Assembly (NCBI GenBank): GCA_010672185.1
Contig: JAAHHL010000107.1
Location: 1-12,320, forward strand
DNA from: Caldora sp. SIO3E6
Lineage (GTDB): Bacteria > Cyanobacteriota > Cyanobacteriia > Cyanobacteriales > Coleofasciculaceae
DNA length: 12,320 nt
Reading direction: 5' to 3'
This document shows, in pieces, positions 1 to 5,535 of this stretch. Each line of letters opens with the position of its first letter. Positions within the stretch are counted from its first letter, which is position 1. The position numbers were made by a program, and so were the translations under genes. Below the pieces are notes generated by a model. The model was given only the letters and a program-made list of their open reading frames with translations. It was not told the origin of the DNA and searched no databases.

Positions 1-553
1 CCCTGGACATCATGCTGAAGGTAAGCTTGGCATGGGGTTTTGCTTATTCTCTAATGCCGCGATCGCAGCTTATTATGCTCTAGAGCAACTAGGGGTAGAA
101 CAAGTTGCTATTTTGGATTGGGATGTCCATCACGGTAACGGCACACAAAACATTGTTGAAAGTAATCCCCACATTGCCTACTGTTCCCTACATCAGTTTC
201 CCTGCTATCCCGGCACTGGTAAAGCTAGTGAGCGGGGTTTTCACAACAATGTCCTTAACTTACCTATGGCACCAGGTAGTACCTTAGTTGACTATCAACT
301 CATGTTTGAGCAACAAGTCATGCCATTTTTAACCAATTTTCAGCCAGATTTATTAATCATCAGTGCTGGATACGATGCAAATGAAGCTGACCCCTTGGCT
401 GGGATTTCTCTACAACCACAAGATTATGCTATCTTCACCAATTACTGCCTCCAACTGACTCGTAAAATCATGTTTGGTCTAGAAGGTGGTTATGACCTCA
501 CTGCTCTAGCTCAATCAGTGGTGGCAACTATTGAAAGCTGTATGGAGAATTGA
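1..553 (+). CDS. Histone deacetylase / acetoin-utilisation-family deacetylase, 5' end outside the window
   Basis: The reading frame is open from base 2, so the ATG at 32 is internal and the N-terminus lies off the left edge. Family hallmarks in order are PGHHAEG (the catalytic His pair), MGFCLFSNAAIAA, the zinc-binding block DWDVHHGNGTQ, SAGYDANEADPLAG with the third zinc ligand Asp, and a late EGGYD. These define the arginase-like zinc deacetylase fold. Bacterial members remove acetyl groups from small amines such as polyamines or from acetyl-lysine; the sequence does not tell which substrate applies here. About 184 residues are present, roughly the C-terminal 60% of a typical ~305-residue protein. 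The stop TGA (551-553) falls inside the first GAGAATT heptamer of a tandem repeat, so the original C-terminus may have been slightly altered. The family call is confident; the substrate is unknown. Confidence 0.93.
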   Translation, partial: PGHHAEGKLGMGFCLFSNAAIAAYYALEQLGVEQVAILDWDVHHGNGTQNIVESNPHIAYCSLHQFPCYPGTGKASERGFHNNVLNLPMAPGSTLVDYQLMFEQQVMPFLTNFQPDLLIISAGYDANEADPLAGISLQPQDYAIFTNYCLQLTRKIMFGLEGGYDLTALAQSVVATIESCMEN

Positions 554-628
554 GAATTGAGAATTGAGAATTGAGAATTGGGAATTGGGAATTGAGAATT
601 GAGAATTGGGAATTGGGAATTGAGAATT
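545..628. repeat. GAGAATT/GGGAATT heptamer tandem repeat, 12 units
   Basis: Twelve perfect 7-bp units in a row. Reading the second base, the order is A x5, G x2, A x2, G x2, A x1, which gives a 28-bp higher-order period in the right half. Unit 1 contains the stop codon of the preceding deacetylase gene. This is the type of short tandemly repeated repetitive sequence (STRR) known from filamentous cyanobacteria. Confidence 0.95.
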
Positions 629-641
629 AAATTGCACCTAT

Positions 642-705
642 TGTAGGGGCGGGTTTAGGGACAGTCTAGGCTGTTTTACTCAAATATTGGGATCAAAACC
701 CGCCC
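642..705. repeat. Solo GGGCGGGTTT hairpin element (left-type module)
   Basis: A 64-bp module that begins TGTAGGGGCGGGTTTAGGG and ends AAAACCCGCCCA, so its ends pair (GGGCGGGTTT with AAACCCGCCC). It belongs to the same family as six modules at 5071-6339, here as a single copy about 4.4 kb away from that cluster. It may act as a hairpin downstream of the deacetylase gene, but there is no U-tract typical of a terminator. Confidence 0.85.
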
Positions 706-752
706 AAAGCCATCCCCTAAGTAGGAGAAAAGTAAACACAGGTCAGACTCTT

Positions 753-789
753 ACCAATGACAAATGACCAAGGACAAATGACAAATGAC
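753..789. repeat. CAAATGA heptamer repeat
   Basis: Imperfect 7-bp repeats of CAAATGA/C (with a CAAGGAC variant). The reverse-complement version (TCATTTG) occurs at 1612-1639 on the other side of the regulator gene, so the gene is flanked by the same repeat in inverted orientation. Confidence 0.8.
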
Positions 790-817
790 GATCTTCTTGT
801 TCTATATTTGCTGACTT

Positions 818-835
818 TTGTATAAATTTATACAA
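818..835. promoter_or_regulatory. 18-bp perfect palindrome with NtcA-type GTAN8TAC core
   Basis: TTGTATAAATTTATACAA is a perfect palindrome. Its core, GTA-TAAATTTA-TAC (820-833), matches the consensus of the cyanobacterial global nitrogen regulator NtcA. It lies 98 bp before the ATG at 933. A TAN3T box (TAGGGT, 860-865) follows at about 26 nt, slightly more than the usual 22-23 nt of NtcA-activated promoters. Another reading is an operator for the downstream HTH-like protein itself. Binding is inferred only. Confidence 0.45.
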
Positions 836-860
836 GATCCTGTAAAGATCCTGTGAAGAT
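834..860 (+). repeat. Direct repeat AAGATCCTGT between palindrome and regulator gene
   Basis: Three partial copies in tandem with an 11-bp period: AAGATCCTGTA, AAGATCCTGTG, AAGAT. They sit just after the palindrome at 818-835 and before the regulator gene, where helical-phase repeats could be a protein-binding array. No function is known to me. Confidence 0.6.
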
Positions 861-932
861 AGGGTTTTATGAATATCTGTTCTTTACAAAGAAATAATAA
901 TTAAAAATAGCTGCCGGTTTTTGCTATTTTTC

Positions 933-1562
933 ATGACAGATCAAGCCCTAAGCCACAGACCAATCACTCAACCTACAGACATCTTGAATCAATTGCAGAG
1001 TGGTCAATTGCTTCGAGTGTATGGTAGGCGTGGCAATGCGCTAATCATTGTTCATCGTCACCATGCAGAAATAGCAGGACCTGGTGCTGCTGTCGGTAGT
1101 GTTTTTGACCTCGATTGTTGTCGGGTGATTCCTGTTGGCAAAGTATCGATAATTTATCCCGAATCTCTCACCAAGCGCCAGCAAGCTTATGTAATGAGGC
1201 AAAAATGGATTCGTTTCACTCAAAAGGCAATGGAGACTTATATACCCTTGGAACGTGGGCAAAGACTCTTGATTTTGCTCCACAAATACTTCGCTACCGA
1301 ATTGATTGACTCACTATCAGATGAAGTATTGGCTCAGTTGGTAGGAGTTTTGCCGCGCACGATTGAGATGGTACGTTGTGTAAGGAGGCAGGAGGCAGGA
1401 GGCAGAAGGCAGGAGGCAGGAGGCAGAAGGCAGGAAGTAGAAGAAAGTCCCGATGAAAAAAATTTCACCACCATGAATGAAAATCAATCCCTGGTACGTC
1501 AGGTGCGTCTCCCGTGTCCCCGCATCAAGAAACAATTGTGGAACTGGCATCCTGCCAGTTAG
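933..1562 (+). CDS. Small HTH-like (Crp/Fnr-resembling) regulator with repeat-derived C-terminus
   Basis: The chosen start is ATG 933; a TTG at 921 is in frame, but neither has a clear ribosome site. It encodes 209 residues. Residues 1 to about 148 look like ordinary globular protein. The segment around 118-147, which includes LLILLHKYFATELIDSL and LAQLVGVLPRTIEMV, resembles the C-terminal DNA-binding helices of Crp/Fnr regulators (LAxLVGxxxxT pattern). I do not see a canonical cyclic-nucleotide-binding beta-barrel glycine pattern in front of it. From about residue 149 the sequence comes from DNA repeats: RRQEAGG heptads from a GGAGGCA tandem repeat, then a dispersed repeat (SPDEKNFTTMNE), then half of a REP-like element that carries the stop codon. 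The native stop was probably lost. The regulator call is tentative; the composite tail is clear from the sequence. Confidence 0.6.
   Translation: MTDQALSHRPITQPTDILNQLQSGQLLRVYGRRGNALIIVHRHHAEIAGPGAAVGSVFDLDCCRVIPVGKVSIIYPESLTKRQQAYVMRQKWIRFTQKAMETYIPLERGQRLLILLHKYFATELIDSLSDEVLAQLVGVLPRTIEMVRCVRRQEAGGRRQEAGGRRQEVEESPDEKNFTTMNENQSLVRQVRLPCPRIKKQLWNWHPAS
1384..1439. repeat. GGAGGCA/GAAGGCA heptamer tandem repeat inside a coding frame
   Basis: Eight 7-bp units (GGAGGCA x3, GAAGGCA, GGAGGCA x2, GAAGGCA, GGAAGTA). Because 7 is not a multiple of 3, the encoded peptide repeats every 7 residues (RRQEAGG). Fragments of the same family appear at 3637-3650 (reverse complement) and loosely at 5014-5040. 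Confidence 0.95.
1446..1530 (+). repeat. Dispersed repeat AGTCCCGATGAAAAAA..., copy 1
   Basis: Starts AGTCCCGATGAAAAAAATTT, then CACCACCATGAATGAAA, then a CGTCTCC/TGTCCCCGCATC section. Its reverse complement recurs at about 3664-3820 and a short version at 1843-1875. Here it is read through as protein (SPDEKNFTTMNE and onward) in the tail of the regulator gene. Confidence 0.8.
1538..1560. repeat. Solo half of the REP-like unit
   Basis: GTGGAACTGGCATCCTGCC followed by AGTT matches the first hairpin arm of the four-unit array at 11490-11888 almost exactly (CATCC where the array has CATCT). The second hairpin of the unit is missing. The sequence supplies the last codons (NWHPAS) and, with the following AG, the stop of the regulator gene. 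Confidence 0.85.
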
Positions 1563-1981
1563 GAAATACGCTAAGTAAATCGGCAATATTAAAATTAACT
1601 GGTGAAGGTCGTCATTTGTCATTTGTCATTGGTCATTTGTAAGGGTTTGAGCCGTATTTACGTTTTGTAACATAGTTCATTTTATTTCGACCTACCTACT
1701 TATGAGCATCGTTATTAATGATGAGTTTTGGTTGTAATTATCATGATTTTTTGCTACTATTATTTAATAATGGAATAGGTGTACGCTTGTAATGTATAAA
1801 TTGCCATCTGATATCTTTTAAGCGATCGCTTTCAAGAAACAAGGCAGTCCCAATGAAAAAAATTTTTTCACCACTAATATTCCAGACAATCAATTTAAAA
1901 AACTGCAAGATTTGGCTACCGTGCATGGAATTGCACCTAAGACCTAAAACCTAACACCTAAGACCTAAAACCTAATGCCTA
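1563..1981. other. Intergenic region, no convincing gene
   Basis: 419 bp holding a TCATTTG heptamer repeat, AT-rich unique sequence, one HIP1 octamer (1822-1829), a short copy of the AGTCCCGATG repeat (1843-1875) and a CCTAAAA heptamer array running into the next gene. A short frame around 1870-1947 on the plus strand (it includes PDNQFKKLQDLATVHGIAPK, then a stop) reads like the start of a small protein cut off by the heptamer array. It has no clear start codon and may be a remnant. Confidence 0.6.
1612..1639. repeat. TCATTTG heptamer repeat, 4 units
   Basis: TCATTTG, TCATTTG, TCATTGG, TCATTTG. It is the inverted counterpart of the CAAATGA repeat at 753-789. Confidence 0.9.
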
Positions 1982-1984
1982 ATG
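1936..1984. repeat. CCTAANN heptamer repeat overlapping the start codon of the next gene
   Basis: Seven 7-bp units: CCTAAGA, CCTAAAA, CCTAACA, CCTAAGA, CCTAAAA, CCTAATG, CCTAATG. The ATG of the last unit (1982-1984) is the start codon of the Uma2 gene, and the unit before it has an ATG as well. No Shine-Dalgarno sequence precedes the gene; the repeat fills that position. Confidence 0.95.
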
Positions 1985-2560
1985 ACCTACACACCTGTAA
2001 AACTTACTTTTGAACAATACCTCGAATATGATGATGGCACAGATAACCGCTATGAGTTACTTAATGGAGAGCTAGTTAAAGTGCCACCAGAGAGCGAACC
2101 CAATAGTTGGACGACAACCTGGCTAAGAGATGAATTAGTCCAGTTGATTAAACGTAGGTTAATCAAAACTCACGATTGTGAACTACAAGTTCCAGGCAAT
2201 CCACAAAACCGCTACCCAGACTTAGTAGTACTGAGGGAGGAGCACCTTGCCCAAACCAGAAAGCGACAAACTATTACTATTAATATGGCTCCCCCACAGT
2301 TAGTTGTGGAGGTAGTCAGCCCCTACCGCAACCAAAATGATGAGAACTACCAACGTGATTATGTTGACAAGCGACTACAATATGAGAAGCGTGGCATTCC
2401 TGAATACTGGATTGTTGACCCTCAAGCACAGGTTGTGGTGGTACTGATGTTGGTAAATGGCAGTTATCAGGCAACCGAGTTCGCTGGTAATCAGCAAATT
2501 ATATCCCGGATTTTTCCGCAACTGAAATTGACAGCTGCACAGATTTTACAGGCAAATTAG
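1982..2560 (+). CDS. Uma2 family (DUF820) restriction-endonuclease-like protein
   Basis: 192 residues, the usual size for the family. It opens with LTFEQYLEYDDGTDNRYELLNGEL, where the family carries its YELxxGEL motif. The PD-(D/E)xK nuclease-like core follows: YPDLVVLREE (Asp), LVVEVVSP (Glu), and DKRLQYEKRGIPEYWIVDP with the Lys and the typical YWIVDP strand, ending with ILQA. These proteins are very abundant and multi-copy in cyanobacteria; their biological role is largely unknown, though the fold suggests DNA cleavage. It stands alone with no partner gene visible. The start codon lies inside a heptamer repeat, so the native 5' leader has been replaced or invaded. Confidence 0.92.
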   Translation: MTYTPVKLTFEQYLEYDDGTDNRYELLNGELVKVPPESEPNSWTTTWLRDELVQLIKRRLIKTHDCELQVPGNPQNRYPDLVVLREEHLAQTRKRQTITINMAPPQLVVEVVSPYRNQNDENYQRDYVDKRLQYEKRGIPEYWIVDPQAQVVVVLMLVNGSYQATEFAGNQQIISRIFPQLKLTAAQILQAN

Positions 2561-2601
2561 CAATTAGGGTTTGCTGTATAAGTCATTAGCTATCAGTTTT
2601 T

Positions 2602-2636
2602 AGCTGACAGCTTTCAGCTGACAGCTTTCAGCTTGA
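2602..2636. repeat. AGCTGAC/AGCTTTC heptamer repeat, 5 units
   Basis: AGCTGAC, AGCTTTC, AGCTGAC, AGCTTTC, AGCTTGA: the first four units alternate strictly, giving a 14-bp period. Confidence 0.9.
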
Positions 2637-2754
2637 AGATTACCCAGGGATTTTCCACAACAATGCCAGCTTTTTGAGCCCATTTGATACATTTCCACAA
2701 CACAATACTTGGCTTCTCAACGGCTGAAAGCTTTTTCTGGCATGGCTGACCCAT
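2614..2754 (-). pseudogene. Possible 46-residue ORF or gene remnant
   Basis: Minus-strand frame starting at an ATG (2752-2754). It contains KPSIVLWKCIKWAQKAGIVV and then ENPWVIFKLKAVS, a composition more like real protein than noise (Trp-rich, balanced). The stop lies in the AGCTGAC heptamer repeat, so the C-terminus is repeat-derived. An in-frame TAA lies upstream of the ATG. I do not recognise a family. It could be a decayed end of a transposase or hypothetical gene, or chance. Confidence 0.22.
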
Positions 2755-2877
2755 TGATCCAGCAAGCCCCAATTAGTAGTAGGCTATCAGCTTCGCTGGT
2801 GCTGTAGGTAATCGCATCTCCCAAAAAGCAACTTCCAATGTAGTACCGTGGCAAGCTTAAAATTGTGGGTAAGATTT

Positions 2878-2908
2878 TAGGTTGGGTTGAGGAACGAAAC
2901 CCAACCTA
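2878..2908. repeat. Hairpin with 11-bp perfect stem
   Basis: TAGGTTGGGTT (2878-2888) and AACCCAACCTA (2898-2908) pair perfectly around the 9-nt loop GAGGAACGA. It sits 63 bp before the PEP-CTERM start. It looks like one of the small dispersed palindromes common in cyanobacterial genomes rather than a terminator, since no T-run follows. Confidence 0.8.
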
Positions 2909-2971
2909 CCTATTCTGTTAAAATTGAGGATGGTCAGTTATTGAACTACATTGTTGAAACAGGGGATTATC

Positions 2972-3652
2972 ATGCCATCTACTTATCAAATTTTAGCTGC
3001 TGCTACCATAACTATGGTTGGCATGAATGCTGTTAATGTAGAGGCTGCTACAATAAACTACTTCACTGATCTGTCATTATTTAACGCAGAAACTTCAACA
3101 ACTTTGATAGAGGATTTTGAAGCAGTTACTCCTAAAGACACTCCTCTGTCTTCTTTCAATAGTAATGGCAACACGTACACAGCATTGAGTAGTAATCCTT
3201 TCGCTCCAAACGTATGGATCGCTTCCTCTGGTTATACTAATTTTGGTGTGCCAATAACTACCAGTAGTATTTTAACTGCTAACGGCGATGAAGACTTTAT
3301 GATTGACTTTGGAGCACCTAAACCAGTTGTTGGTTTCGATACCTATCTGAATGCTTTTGGTCTAGCAAACATTGAAATTTTCGGTAGTGGTGGACTTTTG
3401 GATAGTTATACCATAGATCAAGATCCAACAACCATAGGGTTTTTTGGTATAGTCGCTAGTGAACCAATTACATCTCTTCGCTGGACAACAGTAAATGGTA
3501 GAGCGGTTAATACAGGATTAGACAACATCCGGACTGGAACTGTTAACTCTGCCAATGTACCTGAACCTACAGCAATCGGTGGCTTGTTAATTACAGGTAT
3601 TAGTTTGCTTTTTGCGAAGCGTCGCGAGCTCATGATACCTCCTGCCTCCTAA
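2972..3652 (+). CDS. Secreted PEP-CTERM sorting-domain protein
   Basis: The ATG at 2972 is preferred over a TTG at 2951 because AGGGG (2961-2965) lies 6 nt before it. The protein has 226 residues. Residues 1 to about 26 form a signal peptide (hydrophobic core ILAAATITMVGMNAV, ending near VEA-A). The middle is a Gly/Thr/Ser/Asn-rich beta-type domain typical of exported PEP-CTERM proteins (FEAVTP, DFGAPKPVVGFDTYLN, SLRWTTVNGRAVNTGLDNI). The C-terminus has the sorting signal: VPEP, a hydrophobic span (TAIGGLLITGISLLF) and a basic AKRRE cluster. Such proteins are sorted by an exosortase to the envelope or extracellular matrix. The last residues (IPPAS) and the stop come from a CCTCCTG/CCTCCTA repeat. 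No exosortase or matrix genes lie nearby. The specific function is unknown. Confidence 0.88.
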   Translation: MPSTYQILAAATITMVGMNAVNVEAATINYFTDLSLFNAETSTTLIEDFEAVTPKDTPLSSFNSNGNTYTALSSNPFAPNVWIASSGYTNFGVPITTSSILTANGDEDFMIDFGAPKPVVGFDTYLNAFGLANIEIFGSGGLLDSYTIDQDPTTIGFFGIVASEPITSLRWTTVNGRAVNTGLDNIRTGTVNSANVPEPTAIGGLLITGISLLFAKRRELMIPPAS

Positions 3653-3662
3653 TCTGAAAATA

Positions 3663-3820
3663 GACGCGGGGACGCGGGGACGCGGAGAAAGAGAAATTTT
3701 CATCCTACGTTGTGAACGAAAGTTCATGGGAGTCTGACTTGAAAGAGACGCACCGGACGTGGAGACGCGGAGAGAGGGACTTTCATGCATGGTGGTGAAA
3801 ATTTTTTCATCGGGACTGCC
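3663..3820 (-). repeat. GACGCGGG repeats and AGTCCCGATG dispersed repeat, copy 3
   Basis: GACGCGGG, GACGCGGG, GACGCGGA (3663-3686) are 8-bp units. They continue into a longer region whose minus strand begins GGCAGTCCCGATGAAAAAA at 3820 and runs on through CACCACCATGCATGAAAGTC and CGCGTCTCC tracts. It is the inverted counterpart of 1446-1530. Confidence 0.75.
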
Positions 3821-3821
3821 T

Positions 3822-3932
3822 TCAGTTCCCAGCAACCTGCCAATTGCGCTCCTTGACGAAGTCACAAAACCAATTCACCGCTTCTAGACCTTGTTTACTG
3901 CGCCACTGCAAACCAATGGTACGGCTTAAACT
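3822..3932 (-). pseudogene. C-terminal remnant of an unknown protein next to an inserted element
   Basis: On the minus strand the frame is open from the element border at 3932 to a TGA at 3822-3824. It encodes 36 residues, including TIGLQWRSKQGLEAVNWFCD and then FVKERNWQVAGN. The composition and Trp/aromatic spacing look like genuine coding sequence, and the frame reaches exactly to the left end of the inverted-repeat element at 3933. The upstream part of the gene is not recognisable beyond the element (after 4116). The reading is a gene broken by, or fused to, the element. I do not recognise the family. Confidence 0.45.
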
Positions 3933-4116
3933 GGGTCTTCCGTAGTTGGTGTGCTAAATTATTAGTTTGAATTGGCAAAGTATTAACAGCGATAGCCTTA
4001 GCCATTTATTACCAAATTTCAAGGAGTTTTGAGTTACTTAGGTGCTACAGCCTTTGTGTGGCAAGCTTTATGAGCTATTAAATCTGATAGTTTAGCACAC
4101 TAAGTACGGAAGACCC
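3933..4116. mobile_element. Non-autonomous MITE-like element, 184 bp, with ~33-bp imperfect inverted ends
   Basis: The left end is GGGTCTTCCGTAGTTGGTGT followed by GCTAAATTATTAG. The right end, reverse complemented, is GGGTCTTCCGTACTTAGTGT followed by GCTAAACTATCAG. They match at about 29 of 33 positions. The interior (~118 bp) has no coding capacity. Ends starting GG-TCTT recall those of the ISL3 transposase family, but this assignment is from memory and tentative. The 8-bp flanks (CTTAAACT and ATTAATTT) are not identical, so no clean target duplication remains. Confidence 0.75.
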
Positions 4117-4162
4117 ATTAATTTTATTCAAAAAAACAGCTTGCTCAAACCTTAAGGCTACC

Positions 4163-4206
4163 TGATAATTAATAATTGATAATTAATAATTAATAATTGA
4201 TAATTG
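4163..4206. repeat. TGATAAT/TAATAAT heptamer repeat
   Basis: TGATAAT, TAATAAT, TGATAAT, TAATAAT, TAATAAT, TGATAAT in tandem, about 55 bp upstream of the membrane-protein gene. Its AT content could help melting near a promoter, but nothing specific is visible. Confidence 0.85.
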
Positions 4207-4259
4207 GTATAAGACTGTGCAGTATCCCAGTCTTATTGAAAGTTTATAAGTAATCTATA

Positions 4260-4991
4260 ATGCAAGGAATAGGTTTTATTTTAGCAGTTGGTTTGGCATT
4301 AATTCATGCTTTTGTCTCAAAGCTGAATGTCTTTGCCTTTATCCCGGAGCACCGATGGCTTTCATTTGCAGGTGGTGTCTCGATTGGATATGTCTTTTTG
4401 GAGGTTTTACCAGAGCTAAGCCATGCTCAGGAGGAATTAGAACATTCTGCTATTCCTCTGATGGCTTATTTAGAAAACCATGTTTATCTCCTCGCCCTCT
4501 TAGGACTGATCATATTTTATGGTCTAGACATTTGGGTACTAACTTCTCGGCGACAAAATCTCATAGCCAATCTTACCACTAGTCAAGGTTCTGCTGTATT
4601 TTGGATTCATATTACGGCTTTTGCTCTGCTGAATGGGATTGTTGGCTATCTACTCCAAGACTTGGGAGAACATTCCCTATTTCAATGCATTTTATTTTTT
4701 GTGGCGGTTGCTCTGCACCTTTTCATTATGGATGAAGGACTGCGAGAACATCACAAAACCCCCTATGATAAAAAAGGTCGCTGGATCTTGACAGCAGCAA
4801 TTATAGTAGGAGCGATCGCGGGTCAAGTATTTCACCTCAATGAAGCTGCCATTTCAATTATTTGGTCATTTTTGGCAGGAAGCCTTATCCTCAATATTTT
4901 GAAGCGGGAATTGCCGGATGAGCAAAAGAGTTGCTTCTGGTCTTTTGTAGGGGGAACCTTGCTTTACACTGGACTGCTGTTGTTGATCTGA
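4260..4991 (+). CDS. ZIP-like (zinc/iron permease-like) integral membrane protein
   Basis: 243 residues with about eight hydrophobic segments: roughly 3-23, 33-54, 75-94, 112-131, 138-157, 174-190, 196-214 and 227-243. The order and motifs recall ZIP transporters: AGGVSIGYVFLEVLPELSHA near the expected helix 2, ALHLFIMDEGLREHH, and SFLAGSLILNILKRELPDE near the penultimate helix, where ZIPs carry a Glu-Leu-Pro signature. The usual helix 4 metal site (HNxxDG type) is replaced by FALLNGIVGYLL without its His, so metal transport is uncertain. The start is ATG 4260; no good Shine-Dalgarno sequence is visible. It is a single gene between repeat blocks. It could be a divergent metal transporter or a non-transporting relative. 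Confidence 0.65.
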   Translation: MQGIGFILAVGLALIHAFVSKLNVFAFIPEHRWLSFAGGVSIGYVFLEVLPELSHAQEELEHSAIPLMAYLENHVYLLALLGLIIFYGLDIWVLTSRRQNLIANLTTSQGSAVFWIHITAFALLNGIVGYLLQDLGEHSLFQCILFFVAVALHLFIMDEGLREHHKTPYDKKGRWILTAAIIVGAIAGQVFHLNEAAISIIWSFLAGSLILNILKRELPDEQKSCFWSFVGGTLLYTGLLLLI

Positions 4992-5070
4992 AGGCTGAGC
5001 TCAGCTAGTGTAAGAAGGCAGGAGACAGCAGGCAGGAGGTAAAACTCAAAAGAATTTAGAATTAGGAATT

Positions 5071-5358
5071 TGTAGGGGCGGGTTTAGGGTCACCGTTAAC
5101 CCATTTGGCGATAATTTGGATACAAAACCCGCCCTGCCGTTAACGCATTTGAGATAATTTTGGTATAAAATCTGCCTTGTGGATAACGCATTTGATGATA
5201 ATTTTGGTACAAAACCTGCCCTGTGGATAACCTAGGTAATGCGATCGCTTATTGATATTTTGGGGAATGATTTGGTTGAACGGGGGATGCGGAAAGGGCG
5301 GGTTTTGATGGGAATATTTGGGTAAAATGGGTGAGATTGTCCCTAAACCCGCCCCTAC
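5071..5358. mobile_element. MITE-like element A with 18-19-bp perfect inverted ends
   Basis: 288 bp beginning TGTAGGGGCGGGTTTAGGG and ending CCCTAAACCCGCCCCTAC, its reverse complement (last base lost). Each end is itself a ~64-bp hairpin module: left 5071-5135, right 5296-5358. Inside are three ~44-bp tandem units (5095-5138, 5139-5181, 5182-5225) of the pattern TTAACGCATTT...GATAATTTTGGTA...AAAACCYGCCCTG, then a HIP1-containing core. It has no coding capacity. No clear target duplication is seen. Confidence 0.8.
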
Positions 5359-5450
5359 GATGCCCTTACAAATGCTTCGACAATTGGTTAATTGTGCGAT
5401 CGCTTATTGATGATTTGGAAATTATTTGGTTTAACCGGGGGATGCCGATA

Positions 5451-5514
5451 GGGCGGGTTTTGATGGCAATTTTTGGGTAAAATGGGTGAGATTGTCCCTA
5501 AACCCGCCCCTACA
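5451..5514. repeat. Extra right-type hairpin module in block 1
   Basis: GGGCGGGTTTTGATGGCAAT ... CCCTAAACCCGCCCCTACA. It is preceded by a core-like flank (GCGATCGCTTATTGATGAT, TTTAACCGGGGGATGCCGAT) that matches the inside of the MITE-like elements. It is therefore a truncated element or the product of recombination. Confidence 0.85.
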
Positions 5515-5535
5515 AAGCCCCGACAACTGGTTACA

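Larger units (their letters stand above)
2561..2950. other. Intergenic region with repeats and possible minus-strand remnant
   Basis: 390 bp with an AGCTGAC/AGCTTTC heptamer array, a protein-like short frame on the minus strand (listed separately), a tract around 2780-2820 that resembles dispersed AGCTTCGCTG-type repeats, and an 11-bp-stem hairpin just before the PEP-CTERM gene. No confident gene. Confidence 0.6.

Noticed and set aside
1741..1926. Minus-strand 61-codon frame
   Set aside because: It crosses the short dispersed repeat at 1843-1875, is AT-rich and low in complexity, and has no start context.
3587..3865. Minus-strand 92-codon frame
   Set aside because: It is a read-through of the AGTCCCGATG and GACGCGGG repeats and the reverse of the PEP-CTERM gene end; no independent coding signal.
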